Assembly: GCF_047675955.1 (NCBI RefSeq)
Contig: NC_132918.1
Span: 86,133,139 to 86,197,138, forward strand
Reading direction: 5' to 3'
Length of the DNA stretch: 64,000 nt
Origin: Chlorocebus sabaeus
Taxonomy: Eukaryota > Chordata > Mammalia > Primates > Cercopithecidae
Under the pieces are notes generated by a model. That model saw nothing but the letters and a program-made list of their open reading frames with translations, did not search any database and had not been told where the DNA came from. The first letter of the stretch is position 1; every line of letters starts with the position of its first letter. Positions 34,301-45,482 of the stretch are shown in pieces. The position numbers were made by a program, and so were the translations under genes.

Positions 34301-35132
34301 CATTGGTTTTAAAGAACGTCTTTATTTCTGCCTTCATTTCATTATGTACCCAGTAGTCATTCAGGAGCAGGTTGTTCAGTTTCCATGTAGTTGAGTGGTT
34401 TTGATTGAGTTTCTTAATCCTGAGTTCTAGTTTGATTGCCCTGTGGTCTGAGAGACAGTTTGTTATAATTTCTGTTCTTGTACATTTGCTGAGGAGTGCT
34501 TTACTTCCAATTATGTGGTCAGTTTTGGAATAAGTGTGATGTGGTGCTGAGAAGAATGTATATTCTGTTTATTTGGGGTGGGGAGTTCTATAGATGTCTA
34601 TTAGGTCTGCTTGCTGCAGATATGAGTTCATTTCCTGGATATCCTTGTTAACTTTCTGTCTCGTTGATCTGTCTAATGTTGACAGTGGAGTCTTTAAGTC
34701 TCCCATTATCATTGTATGGGAGTCTAAGTCTCTTTGTAAGTCTCTAAAGACTTGCTTTATGAATCTGGGTGCTCCTGTATTGGGTGCATATATATTTAGG
34801 ATAGTTAGCTCTTCCTGTTGAATTGATCCCTTTACCATTATGTAATGGCCTTCTTTGTCTCTTTTGATCTTTGATGGTTTAAAGTCTGTTTTATCAGAGA
34901 CCAGTATTGCAACCCCTGCTTTTTTTTGTTCTCCATTTGCTTGGTAGATCTTCCTCTATCCCTTTATTTTGAGCCTATGTATGTCTCTACATGTGAGACG
35001 GGTCTCCTGAATACAGCAGACTGATGGGTCTTGACTATTTATCCAGTTTGCCAGTCTGTGTCTTTTAATTGGAGCATTTAGTCCAGTTACATTTAAGGTT
35101 AATATTGTTATGTGTGAACTTGATCCTGCCAT
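31307..35132 (-). pseudogene. L1 ORF2 pseudogene (endonuclease/reverse transcriptase)
   Basis: About 3826 bp from the likely ATG (35130-35132) to the C-terminal stop at 31307, against the 1275-codon full-length family protein. Order from the start: endonuclease, then reverse transcriptase with the F-A-D-D active-site box (33024-33035), then the C-terminal Cys-rich region. Visible lesions: a TAG at 34956-34958 replacing a Trp codon; a TAA at 34569-34571 replacing Gln; a 1-bp loss near 32647-32650 that shifts the frame; and a TGA at the end of the 32026-32634 segment. In the endonuclease the G-D-F-N-T motif reads G-D-L-K-T (34689-34703), removing the catalytic Asn. The longest open stretch is 568 codons (32631-34337). 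Confidence 0.93.
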
Positions 35133-35195
35133 TATGATATTAACTGGTTATTCTACTCGTTAGTTGATGCAGTTTCTTCCTAGCCTCGATGGTCT

Positions 35196-36211
35196 TTACA
35201 TTTTGGCATGTTTCTGCAATGGCTGGTACCGGTTGTTTCTTTCCATGTTTAGTGCTTCCTTCAGGGTCTCTTGTAAGGCAGGCCTAGTGGTGACAAAATC
35301 TCTAAGCATTTGCTTATCTGTAAAGGATTTTACTTCTCCTTCACTTATGAAACTTAGTTTGGCTGGATATGAAATTCTGGGTTGAAAATTCTTTTCTTTA
35401 AGAATGTTGATTATTGGCCCCCACTCTCTTCTGGCTTGTAGAGTTTCTGCCGAGAGGTCTGCTGTTAGTCTGATGGGCTTCCCTTTGTGGTTAACCCGAC
35501 CTTTCTCTCTGGCTGCCCTTAAGATTTTTTCCTTCATTTCAACTTTGGTGAATCTGGCAATTATGTGTCTTGGAGTTGCTCTTCTCGAGGAGTATCTTTG
35601 TGGCGTTTTCTGTATTTCCTGGATTTGAATGTTGGCCTGCCCTACTAGGTTGGGGAAGTTCTCCTGGATGATATCCTGAAGAGTGTTTTCCAACTTGGTT
35701 CCATTTTCCCCCTCACTTTCAGGCACCCCAATCAGACGTAGATTTGGTCTTTTTACATAATCCCATACTTCTTGCAGGCTTTGTTCATTTCTTTTTCTTC
35801 TTTTTTCTTTTGGTGTCTCTTCTCGCTTCATTTCATTCATTTGATCCTCAATCACTGATACTCTTTCTTCGAGTTGATCGAGACGGTTACTGAAGCTTGT
35901 ACATTTGTCATGAATTTCTCATGTCATGGTTTTCATTTCTTTCATTTCGTTTATGACCTTCTCTGCATTAATTACTCTAGCTATCAATTCTTCCACTTTT
36001 TTTTCAAGATTTTTAGTTTCTTTGCGCTGGGTACATAATTCCTCCTTTAGCTCTGAGAAGTTTGATGGACTGAAGCCTTCTTCTCTCATCTCGTCAAAGT
36101 CATTCTCTGTCCAGCTTTGATCCGTTGCTGGTGATGAGCTGCGCTCCTTTGCCGGGGGAGATGCGCTCTTATTTTTGAATTTCCAGCTTTTCTGCCCTGC
36201 TTTTTCCCCAT
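35196..36211 (-). pseudogene. L1 ORF1 pseudogene (RNA-binding protein)
   Basis: Starts at ATG 36209-36211 (complement of cat) and ends at the stop at 35196, about the normal 338-codon length. The RRM and C-terminal domains are intact as a 219-residue frame, 35196-35855. Upstream, the coiled-coil part is cut by a TGA at 35919-35921, where a CGA codon is expected (a CpG transition). The frame from the ATG is also out of phase with it, implying a 1-bp deletion near 36165-36180. The spacing to ORF2 (about 63 bp) is typical. Confidence 0.9.
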
Positions 36212-36484
36212 CTTTGTGGTTTTATCTGCCTCTGGTCTTTGATGATGGTGACGTACTGATGGGGTTTTGGTGTAGGTGTGCTTCCTGTTTGATAGTTTTC
36301 CTTCTAACAGTCAGGACCCTCAGCTGTAGGTCTGTTGGAGATTGCTTGAGGTCCACTCCAGACCCTGTTTGCCTGGGTATTAGCAGCAGAGGCTCAGTTG
36401 AAAATGCAGAAATCACCAGTCTTCTGTGTCGCTGGCGCTGGGAGTTGGAGACTGGAGCTGTTCCTATTCGGCCATCTTGCTCCC
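36212..36484 (-). promoter_or_regulatory. L1 5' UTR, internally shortened
   Basis: About 270 bp between the L1 5' terminus and ORF1, where primate L1s normally have about 900 bp. The first 80 or so bases (promoter start) join directly to the last 190 or so, near 36385-36395. This removes most of the internal promoter and the antisense promoter region. The terminal target duplication remains perfect. Confidence 0.85.
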
Positions 36485-36524
36485 CCCTCCTCCATTTTCT
36501 GAGACCTTTAGCTTGAGGCCACGT

Positions 36525-36800
36525 TTTTCTCTTACCTGATTTATTACCATAACTTCTTACCTGATCCCACAGCTCCCCATCCTGCCCCTCACTCTCTGTC
36601 TATATATGGTTCAATCACTTCTTTACACTTCTAAGAGAGTTACCTTTCTAAAATTCAAGGCTGATACAAGACCTCAATTCTACTCCCTACTCTCACCTCT
36701 GGGATAAAGAACCTTGTCTTGTTCAACTTTCATTTATAGACCCCAGTGTAGTGCTTTTCACATACCACATGCTCAATTACTGTTTGGTTAATAAAGCAAA
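36525..36800 (+). mobile_element. LINE L2 fragment
   Basis: Sense L2 blocks: gagttacctttctaaaattc ('gatctttctaaaacgca'), ctctgggataaagaaccttg, gtagtgcttttcacata and the ending catgctcaattactgtttgg. Confidence 0.65.
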
Positions 36801-37464
36801 TGACTCTAAAATGATTATGTTTAAAAAGGACTGAGTTGGATGTGTGAGTGTGTGTGCTTGTGTGCATGCATGTGCATTTGAGTGTATGAGCGACAGAGAG
36901 AAAAAGGCTATTAAGATCATAGAATAAACTGCTTACAAAAAGAGATCATCTGGCATTTGAGTAAAGCCCTAATGATGAAAAATAAGAATGAGCAAGATTA
37001 ACCACCACCCCCATAATTCTGTCTTAACTGAAGAATCATAATATAGAAAAGATGAAGCAAGGGGAAACTAGAAAATGTTTTAGGGGTACTTGCTTATCAT
37101 ACTCAGAAGGAAGCATAAATTCAATTCAATCTAACTTACATCAACTGGTTCTCAGTGATCTTTCTAGCCATGAAAGGAGACAGTTTTTCAGTTTCCAATG
37201 CTATGTCAAGTATAAAAATTTCAAATAGGTAAGTAACAGTCCTGACATCAAGATATTCTAGATCTTCTGACCAGAATGAAAGGAGGTTATATTTCCTAGG
37301 TTATACCTAATGTAACCTTAAATGGTCCGAGAAGCACATCTTCAAGTAGGAGAGACCTCAATTCATATTTAAAGCACAAGTAGAAGCTTATTTTCAGAAC
37401 AGGCTAATATGTTTTGGATGCTCCTTCAAGATAACATTATTTAAATTTTTGACAACATTTACAG
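36801..37464. other. Unclassified DNA with TG-rich patch
   Basis: A gtgtgtg/gcatg patch lies at 36843-36895. Otherwise no gene or repeat recognised. Confidence 0.4.
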
Positions 37465-37725
37465 TCAACTTCCTGAGTGGTTAAGAGCTCAGACCCTGGA
37501 CACAGATTGCCCAGGTTCAAATTCGGACTTTGCCTTCACTAGCCATGTTATTTTGAGCAAGTTACTTAAACTCCATGGGCTTCAGTTTTCTCATTTTTAA
37601 AATGGGGATGATAACAACAATCCTTACCTCACAGATTTTTTTGTGTGTGAGGATTGAAAGGGTAAATATATGTAAAACATTAGAACAGTTTCTGCTGCTT
37701 GGTTAATGCTGGTCAGAGATATTTA
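37465..37725 (+). mobile_element. MIR SINE
   Basis: One of the best-preserved MIRs here. Shows gagtggttaagagctcagac, ggttcaaattcggactttgc, gagcaagttacttaaactcc, ttctcatttttaaaatgggg and gattgaaagggtaaatatatg in sense order. Confidence 0.88.
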
Positions 37726-39129
37726 TTGCCATTTATTTTCAGAAGTTGGCTGAGTTCTCTCTGTGGGATGCTCACAGAAGCATGCAGCCACTCTATTGTT
37801 CTGAGTAATCCAACTCTGTCCCCAAATTTTTATATGCCACACACCAAATCAAGACTCATTTTCCTTAGAAGGTAGTTTAGAGAATTCTACTTAACTTAAC
37901 TTTGCCTCTTGGGAATCTCATCCTGACATGCTTGTCAATGTTCAGTGTTCCTTCCAACTATCAATGTTACTCTCTCTGGTAAATTCAATAGTTTCTCTGG
38001 TGTGTTACACTTTCAGTGATGTGTCTCCTTCCTTCTAGATTGGGAGCCCAGTAACAATGTCACAAGCACGCTCACCAGGGATTAAGCAAATTGCAAGGTG
38101 TGTGTGTGTAAATGAGGGAATGAAAGGGGAAAGAGAAAGATCCTAGCATTCTGAGAAGAGGGGCTTGTTTCGTTATTTTCTTTTACTTTACAGTGAATTA
38201 CTTAAGGTTGGACTCCATAATCTCTGTATGTTTCTTTGCAGTCCGGAGACACTTTGATATATTTCTACCTGGTCACAAGTAGGCAGCCCAACTTAAACGT
38301 GGGGTAATTGACCCCCAAACACATAATTGCCTGATCACAATTCCCTATTCAATGTTTGCACCAAATTGAAATCTTAGGGTTTCTGTCTGACCAAAGAGGT
38401 TATGCATTTGGATATATCTTAGCTAGAATATATGAGATAATGTTTTAAATCTCCTTCGCTAAAATAATTTTTTGGGAGGAAAGCCTTCATAATTTGTATC
38501 TAATTCAGCAACCCCTGTACCCAAGAGAAGTTCTGAGCAGACATCCAAAACATGCTTGCTGAAAGACTGACCAAATAAATAAGTTGATCATTTCCCTCAC
38601 CCAAAAAGTGAGCCAATTTCCCATTTTTTATTTTGTGTGGTGAATTTATCTTTTTCCAAAGCCTCCAGCTCAGACTGTTTAACACTCCATTAAACAAGGG
38701 AAAGCCTTGCTGTTGCCAGACGGCTTTTGCAAACTTACTCTTCCTGCAAAAGAGCAAAATGGAAAGCAATCAAAAACAGCAATAGGTGGAAAATGTTGAT
38801 AACTATCTGTCTCATGTAGGTCACTCTGCTCCATCATGGAGAAAGCAGCATGTCCTCTAAACACACAGTAGTTTTTAGAACCAGTGTCGTATCTTGAGGC
38901 AAATGCTTCCCCATCAGTTAGCAACCTTTGGTTGAGATATGCACATACCTTCTAGACCTCACTGTTAATAAGAAGCCACAAATAGCATAAAGAAAAAGAA
39001 AGCCCAGTATATAAGATTATTTTTTAAAAGTTAAGCTCAAGTATATAACCAGTATTCTTGCCATGGAAAAAGTATCATTGAAGTCTTCATAGGAAGCACT
39101 GTGACTTCTCTAGAGATGCCAAGGAAAAA
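37726..39129. other. Repeat-poor DNA, candidate conserved non-coding region
   Basis: About 1.4 kb with no recognisable mobile element, the longest such stretch of balanced composition in the window. The part at 38500-38950 has many short AT-core motifs and a moderate GC content. Frames of 81-89 codons on the minus strand overlap it, but lack domains or splice signals. I see no gene. Whether it is conserved cannot be told from one sequence. Confidence 0.4.
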
Positions 39130-39400
39130 TCAGCAATTAAAATAGCAACACATAGTGTTTAACTATGTGCCACATAATGTCCTAATAGCTTTACAAACAT
39201 TAAATCATTTACTCTTCACAACACGTGGAGTGCTATTGTTATAACCTCCCCTTTACAGATGATAAAATCTAAGCAACAAAAGTTTAGAAATTTTTCTGAG
39301 AGTCTCACAGAGAGTAAGTGGCAGAGTCTGGAGGCAAACCAGCTTTTTAAAATTAACTCCATGTTCTGTGCCTTAACTACTATGCTATATAGGAAATAAT
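39130..39400 (-). mobile_element. MIR SINE
   Basis: Antisense MIR: ctatgtgccacataatgtcc, ttacaaacattaaatcattt, cccctttacagatgataaaa, agtaagtggcagagtctgga and ccttaactactatgctat in the expected order. Confidence 0.85.
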
Positions 39401-39489
39401 GATAGTAAGTCACAAGTTTTAAAAAATGGATCATACCTCTAAAGCCTCTGAACTAAATCAGTTGATAATGTATCTTTAACTTGAGCTTC

Positions 39490-39720
39490 TAGCAAGTCAG
39501 TATAATACATATATGTGCCAATCACTGTGTTTCACACTGTAGAAACACAAAATGATTTATAAAGAACAATTTCTCTGTTAGAAAATGTACAGTTCAATTT
39601 GAGGCAGATGTGTACAACCAATGATAGCAGGAGTCAAATGAGTTAAGTGCCACAACAGAGACATACTTTGTGATGTGAGAGGTCACTATTAGAAACAATT
39701 GGTAATGAAGTTTTTAAAAT
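39490..39720 (-). mobile_element. LINE L2 3' end
   Basis: Antisense L2: atatgtgccaatcactgtgt, cacaaaatgatttataaag, gaggcagatgtgtacaacc and gttaagtgccacaacagagac. Confidence 0.6.
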
Positions 39721-40149
39721 TTATTTCAGATAGTTAAACTAAGAGTCCAGGATCTGGGGGCTTAAAATCACAAACAGAAGGTTATAATCATATAAGGGGT
39801 GTGGTATAAATAGCAAAGATTAGAAATCAAAAGATATTTTATCTATGACTGGTTCTTTCACTAACTAGCAGAGTTTCAGCAACCTTATGTTTTATGTAGA
39901 GATATGGAAATATTTCACTCACATTTATTTACATTTTTGGTTGGTTTCAGCGGAACACGCATTTTAGGTGAGATTCAGATAAGAAAGTGTGTAAAAATGG
40001 GCACAGCAATCTGTGTGGGTATTATTAGTGTCGTCAACATGAGCTTTTGATGCTTTTCATTTGCTGCCATACAACAAAATTTACTATAGCCATCTCGTAT
40101 GCATGCTGTTGACAACTTCAAGGTAGGGCACATAGGGTCAAAGAAAAGG
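39721..40149. other. Unclassified DNA
   Basis: Nothing recognised. Confidence 0.35.
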
Positions 40150-40164
40150 AGGAAGAGGATTTTT

Positions 40165-40470
40165 TTCTTTTTTCTTTTTTCTTTTTGAGATGGAGTCTCA
40201 ATCTGTTGCCCAGGCTGGAGTGCAATGGCACTATCTCAGCTCACTGCAACCTCCACTGCCTGGATTCAAGCAATTCTCCTGCCTCAGCCGAAGAAGTAAC
40301 TGGGATTACAGGCACCCACCATCATGCCTGGCTAATTTTTGTATTTTTAGTAGAGATGGGGTTTCACCATGTTGGCCAGGCTGGTCTTGAACTCCTGACC
40401 TCAGGTGATTCGTTCCCCACTCGGCCTCCCAAAGTGCTGGGATTACAGGCATAAGTGACCGTGCCCAGTC
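40165..40470 (-). mobile_element. Alu SINE, S-type
   Basis: A full antisense Alu whose tail has become (tttttc)n. Flanks aggaagaggattttt (from 40150) and aggaagagatttttat (from 40471) are the target duplication with one base of slippage. An 89-codon Alu-derived open frame crosses it, of no significance. Confidence 0.94.
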
Positions 40471-40518
40471 AGGAAGAGATTTTTATATCTCGTCAGCGTC
40501 CCTAGGCATTTTATTTTC

Positions 40519-40823
40519 TTATTTTATTTATTTATTTTTTGAGACAGAATCTCACCGTGTTGACCAGGTTGGAGTGCAGTAGCACGATCTCAGCTTACTG
40601 CAGCTTCCACCTCCCAGGTTCAAGCGATTCTCCTGCCTCAGCCTCCTGAGTAGCTGGAATTACAGGCATGCACCACCATGCCTGGCTGATTTTTGTATTT
40701 ATAGTAGAGATGAGGTTTCACCATATTAGCCAGGGTGGTCTCAAACTCCTGACCTCAGGTGATCTGCCTGCCTTGGCCTCCCAAAGTGTTGGAATTACAG
40801 ATGTGAGCCACTGCACCTGGCCA
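40519..40823 (-). mobile_element. Alu SINE, S-type
   Basis: A second antisense Alu just 50 bp beyond the first, in the same orientation. Its tail is (ttta)n. Flanks: gcattttattttc at 40506-40518 and gcattttatattt at 40824-40836. Confidence 0.94.
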
Positions 40824-40839
40824 GCATTTTATATTTAAG

Positions 40840-41489
40840 TCTTTTACTATATTAGATTTTGTTTATTTCAATTATTTCATCACTTAATCACCTACTTCCT
40901 TGCAATGATACTCAATGGTTTTCTGTTGTTGTTATTTTATGAACTTTCGGAAACTACCAACATGATGATGGCCACACCACACCTATGACAAACTGCATTT
41001 TCCAAAAATGGCTTCAATGATAAATCTTAAAATACTCTTTTTATAACGTGACTTTGAAACTTCTTCTCTTGTAGGGGAGCTTGTAGGACAGTTCTACAGT
41101 TGCAGCAGAAGTAACTCTACACAACTTCCAAGGCTAAGTCATAAAAGGCAATACTGCTTCTGCCTGATTCTCTTGGGATTTCATGCCCAAGAACGTTTAA
41201 TCAGCACACAGAAATAACTACATGGAGTATAACCAAGCTCCATTGCTGGATGGCCTCCCAGCTGCCAATCAGTACCAAGTTGCCAGACATATGAGTGAGC
41301 CATCTTGAAAGTAACCAAACCAGCTGATGTTATGTAAAGCAGAAACAGCTAGCCCTAAATATCTTTCCAAATTGCATATTTCTCAGTCTTTAAGTATTAC
41401 AATAATGGTTTGCCTAACATGCAAAGAGAACTTTGAGGGAGATTCTAATTACATAATTTATTGAATAAGTGATCAGATTTCATAATAGG
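40840..41489. other. Unclassified DNA
   Basis: Nothing recognised. Confidence 0.35.
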
Positions 41490-41735
41490 TAATATTTTCT
41501 GAGTGTCTGGTATATGCAGGCACTATTTAAAACATTTTAATGTATCAACAATTTAACCTTCACATGACAACTCCCTGAGTTAGATTCTATTTTTATTCCC
41601 ATTTTACAGTTGAGGAAACATAAATAGTCATCTGTAAATATACAGAGAGGTTTGGTAATTTTCCCAAGCTCAAAGAGCTAAGAAGTATTAAGATTAGAAC
41701 CCAGGCAGTATGGTTTAATCACCAAGAATCTGAGA
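41490..41735 (-). mobile_element. MIR SINE
   Basis: Antisense MIR: tgagtgtctggtatatgcag, ttattcccattttacagttg, ggaaacataaatagtc, tttggtaattttcccaagct and gattagaacccaggcagtat. Confidence 0.85.
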
Positions 41736-41784
41736 GGCATGTGTTTTCATGCAGAAAAAAAAAAGATATAGTCACTGAGGTGAC

Positions 41785-42170
41785 TTTGTGTGTTTGGGGG
41801 TGAGGTTGTTAAGGTGCATGAGAGTAGTCAATAGATATGGAGGTATGCCATGCATATCCTCCTTTAAGATGCTGGTATCTACAGCCACCAGCCATTTGTT
41901 CCTTCAGGGTCCACATCAGCTTTTTAGCTGAAGTCATGCTCTTTTCAACTTGGACGCTGGTCAATAAATCAGCAAAGCTGTGGTATAAAAGCAGAGTCAC
42001 TTCTGCCAAATCCAGGGTTCCTCTAACTCCTGGTGTTGAGTTGGCAGAGATGTCGAGTCTTCATCATGCCCAACCCTGTTTCTTCCCTCTGCCTTTCACA
42101 AGTGTTACTTCCCAATAAACCTTTTCCTCTGATTCTATCTTAGTCCCTGCTTTTAGGAGAACCTAACCAT
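41785..42170 (+). mobile_element. Old LTR- or L1M-3'UTR-like repeat (unassigned)
   Basis: Has a TATAAAA box (gtggtataaaagcag, 41980-41993), an AATAAA signal (cccaataaacctt, 42111-42123) about 125 bp later, and an ending ttaggagaacctaaccatgg that resembles the end of a common old repeat. The layout could be an LTR or an L1M 3' UTR. I cannot decide. Confidence 0.4.
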
Positions 42171-42262
42171 GGCAGAGAAAAGCACAGAAAGTCAGGCAGA
42201 GGCTAAGACAAAAAGAGATCTTTAATCCCTATTAATGAGCTTTCATTTTTTTTTCTTGTAAG

Positions 42263-42535
42263 TCAGTGATCCTCAAATTATTTCAGTTGGGAACATTTAT
42301 TAGTAAAAAAGTTTTTGATGTATAACAATACATGTTTATATGCATTTATTTATAGAATATATAGGCAGAGTAGTAATTTTATATGTCTTAATTACACACA
42401 AAAATATAAATTTTAAGAGTCAAAAATACAATATTTAATAAAAGTAAATTTTCACATTTGTATTGGTATCTAATGAATGAATTCCCTGGAGAATATGCAT
42501 CCCCTTTTGGAAACTATTACTTTTGGCAATGAAGA
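42263..42535. mobile_element. Possible hAT-Charlie DNA transposon remnant
   Basis: The left end gtcagtgatcctcaaatta resembles the CAGTGGTTCTCAA termini of Charlie elements. The right end ccttttggaaactattac may be its weak inverted partner. The middle is AT-rich. This is a tentative call. Confidence 0.35.
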
Positions 42536-42539
42536 TCTC

Positions 42540-42965
42540 TAGGTGTTTTACATGAGTATAAACTACTGAGATTTGTATTTTACAAAGGTCATTCTGGTAA
42601 GACTGGAGGGTGAATAAATTAAGGTCAAAACCAGGAGCAAGTGATAAGTTAAAAGGCTAAAACACATGAAAAACTAAAGTGCTAATATGAATAAAAGAGG
42701 CATGATAGTTTTAAGAAATGTTTGTGGGATAGAATGAAGAAATTTTAATATCTGATAGAATATAGATGGTGAGGAATCTCAAGCTGAAAATGATACCTAT
42801 ATATGGAGCTTGAACAAATGAGTGGATGGCTGTACCACTGACTGTGTTCAGGAATATTTTTAAAAAGATTATCTTTTGGAGAAAATAGAATAAATTCAGT
42901 TCAGGAAGTTTTAGTTAGTTAGATACATCTGATTGGAAGGGGAGTCTTGAAAGTGTAGCATATAC
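42540..42965 (-). mobile_element. LINE L2 body fragment
   Basis: Antisense L2 blocks: tttacaaaggtcattctggt, gactggagggtgaataaatt, ataatagatggtgaggaatc, ttaggaagtttt-like and atacatctgattggaaggg. Confidence 0.6.
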
Positions 42966-43074
42966 TGAAACATTAATTAGTGAGGTATGTGTGTTAGAAG
43001 AAGCAGTGACAGTGAATTATAAGTTAGATCAACCAGAGAAGGTATATGAACTGAGAAGAGAACTCTCCATTTAC

Positions 43075-43283
43075 ATTGCTGTTGTTCATCAATGCAGCTG
43101 GAAGCCATTACTCTCAGTGAATTAACACAGAAACAGAAACTCAAATACCACATGTTCTCACTATAAGTGGGAGCTGAACAATGGATACACATGGACATGA
43201 AGATATAAGGAATAGACACTGGGGATTAGAAAAGCAGAGAGGAAGGGAAGGAAAGAAGAGTTGAAAAACTGCCTATTGCAGGG
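43075..43283 (+). mobile_element. Old L1 3' end, left piece
   Basis: The last ORF2 codons and start of the 3' UTR of an L1: gaagccattactctcagtga, acagaaactcaaataccac, gttctcactataagtggga and gacactggggattagaaaag. It stops at gaaaaactgcctattgcaggg, where a younger L1 is inserted. The rest resumes at 48844. Confidence 0.85.
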
Positions 43284-44769
43284 AAGGCAAGAAAGCCAAC
43301 TAGATGCAGACAAGTGGAACAGCTCCCGTGGAGGGACTGAGATGGCTGGTGTACTTTTAACAGATCTTCAGAGGGAAGGTGCCAAGAGTGGTTGGAAAAA
43401 AGACACAGAAACGGGCGGAGAGAGAGAAAGCTGGGAAAGCCACATGAGCTACTGCACACCGGGACTCTTTTTTGAACCACAACAGCTCTGGGAGAGTGGA
43501 CAAATTGAACTGGCAAGGAACAACCCGCTCTCACCATGGGCCTCTGGAACTTCAGTAGGAGGGGACCCCTTGACCACATAGAGACTTGAGGTGGCAGAAA
43601 AAGCTGCCTAGAGAAGTGGTAGGGGAAGCAAGCCAGTTGATGTGGAACCCAGAGGATTTGGTGCAGGAGCGTCTATAGAGGAGCATGGCCAGGGATGGCC
43701 ATCCCACTAGGCTGGCCTTGCTTCCATAACAGACTTGAGCCTAGGGCAACTGTTGGAATTGATCTCTTTAGGGTGGTCTTGCACATCATACAGGGCTGAT
43801 CCAACTTGAGCACTCCTTGGTCTGCTGGTCTCTTCCTGGGCCCCAGTCTGGCCATATCTGCTTACAGAGCAGCCTTGGACGCCCTGGGGCCTACACTCAC
43901 AGACCATGTCTGACCAGTGGAGAACTCCAACAAGACAGCTCTATGGCTGTGCATCAACCTACTGTGGTGGAGAAGGCCATTCCCTTCCACTACTGCGGCT
44001 TCCCCTGGGACTGTGGCAACTACCCACATCACTTTGCTGTTACCTATCATATTGGATGGGTTTTGCTTTACTTACCCCTATAGCAGGCGGTAGTGCAGTA
44101 CAATGCTTCCTCTACCCCACTGACCACCACAGGGCCAACAAGCCCCAAACCAGCCAGTGCCCCGCCCTTGCACAGAAAACAGGAGACTTTTCCACACCCT
44201 GAGTGATTACTCCTGCTTGCCAGGCACACAGAAGGAAGCCAGACCTGTGCTGGCCAGCACCCAACCACAAGCCCACACCACTTCCAGCACAACAGCACAC
44301 ACAGTCTCCAGCAAGGGCCCAGCTCTCCTCCTCAGCTGCCTCCGCCACTGTGGTGAAACCCTGCAGGGAGGCAGGCACGCACCCCTGCATCCACTAGTAA
44401 TTTGCTGCAGCTGCCGCACCTCTACCCACCCAGGGCAGTGGATTCCAAACCTTCAGGAGCCAGAGAACCAAGTTGGGGCTGAATACAAGTCCCCCAGAGT
44501 TACAGTTTGCAGTCCGGGAGTTGGGAGCTGAGTGTTGGCTCTCTAAAATCTTCCAGAAATGAAGCCAGTTGACTGAATCCACCTTATACCACAATCAAAC
44601 CCTCAAGGTCATCAAATAGGATAACAGAAAAAAAAAAAAAAAAAAAAAAGCCAGAAGTCAGCAATAAAGATTGAAGGTAGATAATCCCACAAAGATAAGA
44701 CTCAGCAAAATCATGCTGAAAACTCAACAAGCCAGAGTACCATCTTTCCTCCAAATGACCATATTACCT

Positions 44770-45482
44770 CTCCAGCAAGGGTCCCAAACCGGGGTGAGGC
44801 TAAGATGGTTGAAATGACAGAAATAGAATTCAGAAAATGGATAGGAACAAAGCTCACTGAACTACAGCAGTAAGTTGTAACCCAACGCAAGGAAGCTAAA
44901 AACCCTGAAAAAAAACTGCAAGAGTTGACAATCAAAACAGCCAGTATAGAGAAAAGCATACCTGATCTGACAGAGCTGAAAAACACATTAAAGAATTTCA
45001 TAATGCAATCACAAGTATTAAAAGCAGAATAGACCAAGCAGAGGAAAGAATCTCAGAGGTTGAAGACTGTCTTTCTGAAAATAAGAAGGTAAGAATAGAG
45101 AAAAAGTAATAAAATGGAATGGACAAAACCTCTGAAAAATATGAGATTATGCAAAGAGACTGAATTTATGACTGATTGGTGTACCTAAAAGAGACAGAAA
45201 GAATGCAACTAGCTTGGAAAACGTATTTCAGGATGTCATCCAGGAGAACTTCCTCAACCTAGCTAGAGAGGCCAACATTCAAATTCAGGACATGCAGAAA
45301 ACCATAGTAAGATACTTCACAGAAAGATCATCCACAAGGCACATAATCCTCAGACTCTCCAAGGTTGAAATGAAAAAAAAAAAAAAAAAAAGTTAAAGGC
45401 AGCTAGACATAAAGGCCAGGTCACCTGTAAAGGAAAGCCCATCAGACTAATAGCAGAACTGCCAGCTGAAACCCTACAGAAA
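44770..45482 (+). pseudogene. L1 ORF1 remnant (L1PB-like), C-terminus deleted
   Basis: ORF1 from the segment coding the N-terminus and coiled coil (gttgaaatgacagaaataga, gaatctcagaggttgaaga) into the RRM (gtatttcaggatgtcatcc, cattcaaattcaggacatgc) and the start of the C-terminal domain (ggaaagcccatcagactaat). At about 45482 it is cut and joined to ORF2. It also holds an A19 run at 45373-45391 and many stops. Confidence 0.8.

Larger units (their letters stand above)
30941..36500 (-). mobile_element. L1 LINE, L1PA-type, near full length, with target duplications
   Basis: The youngest L1 in the window, on the minus strand. A perfect 16-bp duplication, ccctcctccattttct, flanks it at 30941-30956 and 36485-36500. 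The 5' end keeps the gagcaagatggccgaatagg start of primate L1s. It carries the 5' UTR (shortened), ORF1, ORF2, a 3' UTR with a G-rich tract (31222-31249, minus strand) and an L1 A-rich tail near 31036-31070. Extra sequence and a second poly(A) at 30956-30968 follow. Both ORFs are broken, so it is not mobile. The exact L1PA subfamily is undetermined. Confidence 0.96.

Noticed and set aside
38500..38924. Two overlapping minus-strand frames (81 and 89 codons)
   Set aside because: Different frames over the same DNA, no splice sites or domain. The region is more interesting as possible non-coding sequence.
43261..44531. Cluster of 60-124-codon frames on both strands
   Set aside because: They lie in a GC-rich L1 5' UTR where stop codons are rare. 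There is no domain, and both strands are equally open.
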